From Bradyrhizobium australiense (GTDB lineage Bacteria > Pseudomonadota > Alphaproteobacteria > Rhizobiales > Xanthobacteraceae): DNA of 64,000 bases. The position numbers were made by a program, and so were the translations under genes. This document shows positions 63,601-64,000 of the stretch, piece by piece. Every line of letters begins with the position of its first letter. The first letter of the stretch is position 1. Location of the stretch: contig NZ_JAAVLX010000001.1 in assembly GCF_013114825.1 (NCBI RefSeq), forward strand, positions 682,001 through 746,000, given 5' to 3'. A model generated the notes under the pieces. The model did not search any database. It saw only the letters and a list, made by a program, of their open reading frames with translations, and was not told the origin of the DNA.

Positions 63601-63928
63601 ACAGGATTTTCTCTATGCGGACGAATTGAAGGCTTTCGCCGCTGATGGCGTGACCGAACTGTATACCGCATTCTCGCGCGCCGACGGACCGAAGACCTAT
63701 GTGCAGCATCAGGTGGCGGCGCAGAAGGACCGCGTCTGGAGCCTGATCGAGCAGGGCGCGATCGTCTATGTCTGCGGCGACGGCGGCAAGATGGAGCCCG
63801 ACGTCAAGGCCGCGCTGGTTGCGATTTATCGCGAGAAATCGGGCGCTGACGCCGATGCCGGCCTGCGCTGGATCGACGATCTCGGCACCAGGAACCGCTA
63901 CGTGCTGGATGTGTGGGCGGGGGGATAG
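60692..63928 (+). CDS. Self-sufficient cytochrome P450-reductase fusion, CYP102 (BM3) type
   Basis: The 1078-residue protein contains a P450 domain (I-helix AGHETT at 271-276, E330-R333, heme loop PFGNGQRACIG with C412) and an Ala/Pro-rich linker (about 468-493). An FMN domain (VLYGSNLGTAEELA near 501) and an FAD/NADPH domain (RYYSISSSPSSDP, MIGPGTGLAPFRGF) follow. It ends VLDVWAGG, like BM3. From memory B. japonicum has a CYP102 member (CYP102A6) of this length. It hydroxylates or epoxidises fatty acids using NADPH without other proteins. The ATG at 60692 follows GGGAG. No TetR gene like BM3R1 is adjacent. Confidence 0.96.
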   Translation: MASSNKLSPIPHPPKKPVVGNMLSLDPNAPVQHLVKLSKELGPIFWLDMMGAPIVIVSGHDLIDELSDEKRFDKTVRGSLRRVRAVGGDGLFTADTSEPNWSKAHNILLQPFGNRAMQSYHPSMVDIAEQLVKKWERLNADEEIDVVHDMTALTLDTIGLCGFDYRFNSFYRRDYHPFVESLVRSLETIMMTRGLPLENLWMQKRRKTLAQDVAFMNKMVDEIIAERRRNAEAAEGKKDMLGAMMTGVDRSTGEQLDDINIRYQINTFLIAGHETTSGLLSCTIYALLKHPEVLKKAYEEVDRVLGPDINVKPTYQQTTQLTYITQILKEALRLWPPAPAYGITPLNDETIGGKYKLKKNTFITVLVMALHRDPSVWGPNPDVFDPENFSREAEARRPINAWKPFGNGQRACIGRGFAMHEAALAIGMILQRFKLIDVHRYQMHLKETLTVKPDGFKIKVRPRADKDRGALAGRAAVTTAASSAAAPQARTRPGHNTPLLVLYGSNLGTAEELATRVADLAEVNGFATKLGTLDDYVGRLPEQGALLIFCASYNGAAPDNATQFVKWLDSGLQKDAFAKVRYAVFGCGNSDWAATYQSVPRMIDEQLAVHGAGSLYARGEGDARSDLDGQFEKWFAAAAPAAMKELGIDSGFARSADDAPLYSIEPVAPSAVNAIVTQGGVAPMKVLVNAELQNKAGANPSDRSTRHVEVELPPGMTYRVGDHLSVVPRNDPALVDSVARRFGFLPADQIRLHVAEGRRAQLPVGDAVSVGRLLTEFVELQQLATRKQIQIMSEHTRCPVTKPKLLGYVGDDQTSTERYRSDVLARRKSVFDLLEEHPACELPFYAYLEMLSLLAPRYYSISSSPSSDPSRCSVTVGVVESPASSGRGVYKGVCSNYLAGRRVGDFVHATIRETKAGFRLPDNPAQPVIMIGPGTGLAPFRGFLQERAHRKAQGAKLGPAMLFFGCRHPEQDFLYADELKAFAADGVTELYTAFSRADGPKTYVQHQVAAQKDRVWSLIEQGAIVYVCGDGGKMEPDVKAALVAIYREKSGADADAGLRWIDDLGTRNRYVLDVWAGG

Positions 63929-63940
63929 ATCTTGCTCCGC

Positions 63941-64000
63941 TGTCGTCCTCCGCGAAGGCGGAGGACCCCGTACGCCGCGGCGGTCGTGAGGTGGCGCGCA
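63941..64000. repeat. Palindromic repeat, family A copy 3 (cut by window edge)
   Basis: TGTCGTCCTCCGCGAAGGCG and GAGGACCCCGTACGCCGCGG match the left arm of family A. The right arm lies beyond the window. It follows the P450-fusion stop by a dozen bases. Confidence 0.65.

Overview
The window looks like chromosome from a Bradyrhizobium-type alphaproteobacterium (inference). The evidence is high GC, very GC-rich third codon positions, a CYP102-type P450-reductase fusion, a B3 metallo-beta-lactamase that closely resembles my memory of BJP-1 from B. japonicum, and dispersed palindromic intergenic repeats of kinds I recall from Bradyrhizobium and Rhodopseudomonas. I see no rRNA, tRNA, CRISPR array, prophage or intact insertion sequence.

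Left part (1-20.8 kb). A decayed stretch (frameshifted Tat-type FAD oxidoreductase, possible LysR remnant, 0.7 kb of stacked repeats) leads to an Lrp-type regulator divergent from an AceE/MdeB-like homodimeric 2-oxoacid dehydrogenase E1. An aldehyde dehydrogenase with a clear terminator and the B3 beta-lactamase follow. A sugar-acid block comes next: SMP-30 lactonase, uronate dehydrogenase, GntR regulator, Gfo/Idh/MocA dehydrogenase and an IlvD/Edd-type sugar-acid dehydratase, probably controlled through an inverted ATTGTCAAT pair at 12.3 kb. Then come an enoyl-CoA hydratase/isomerase, an orphan ferredoxin reductase behind a 13-codon leader ORF, two PfkB sugar kinases, and a glutamate-type dehydrogenase overlapping a VOC protein.

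Middle (21-41 kb). A TetR regulator precedes a NitT/TauT-type ABC transporter and four tightly packed enzymes: enolase superfamily, Gfo/Idh/MocA, DUF993-type aldolase-like and TIM-barrel isomerase. This is the best candidate for an undescribed catabolic route. After it come two related small secreted cysteine proteins, a cytochrome c, a Pro/Ala- and Gln/Arg-rich LTXXQ-type exported protein, a stand-alone P450, and a TetR/RND efflux operon followed by a RidA-like protein.

Right part (41-64 kb). A 14-kb minus-strand array holds two complete dipeptide/oligopeptide-type ABC systems flanking a DUF1028 protein and a gamma-glutamyltransferase without a signal peptide. A DadA-like FAD dehydrogenase is divergent from it. 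The last block (56.7-63.9 kb) is lipid-flavoured: a small DUF6489-like protein, an alpha/beta hydrolase, a WS/DGAT acyltransferase, an epoxide hydrolase and the CYP102-like fusion.

At least eight families of 80-400 bp repeats, mostly palindromic, sit at operon boundaries, and some supply stop codons or C-terminal codons of neighbouring genes. Families are labelled A to H here; the labels are mine.
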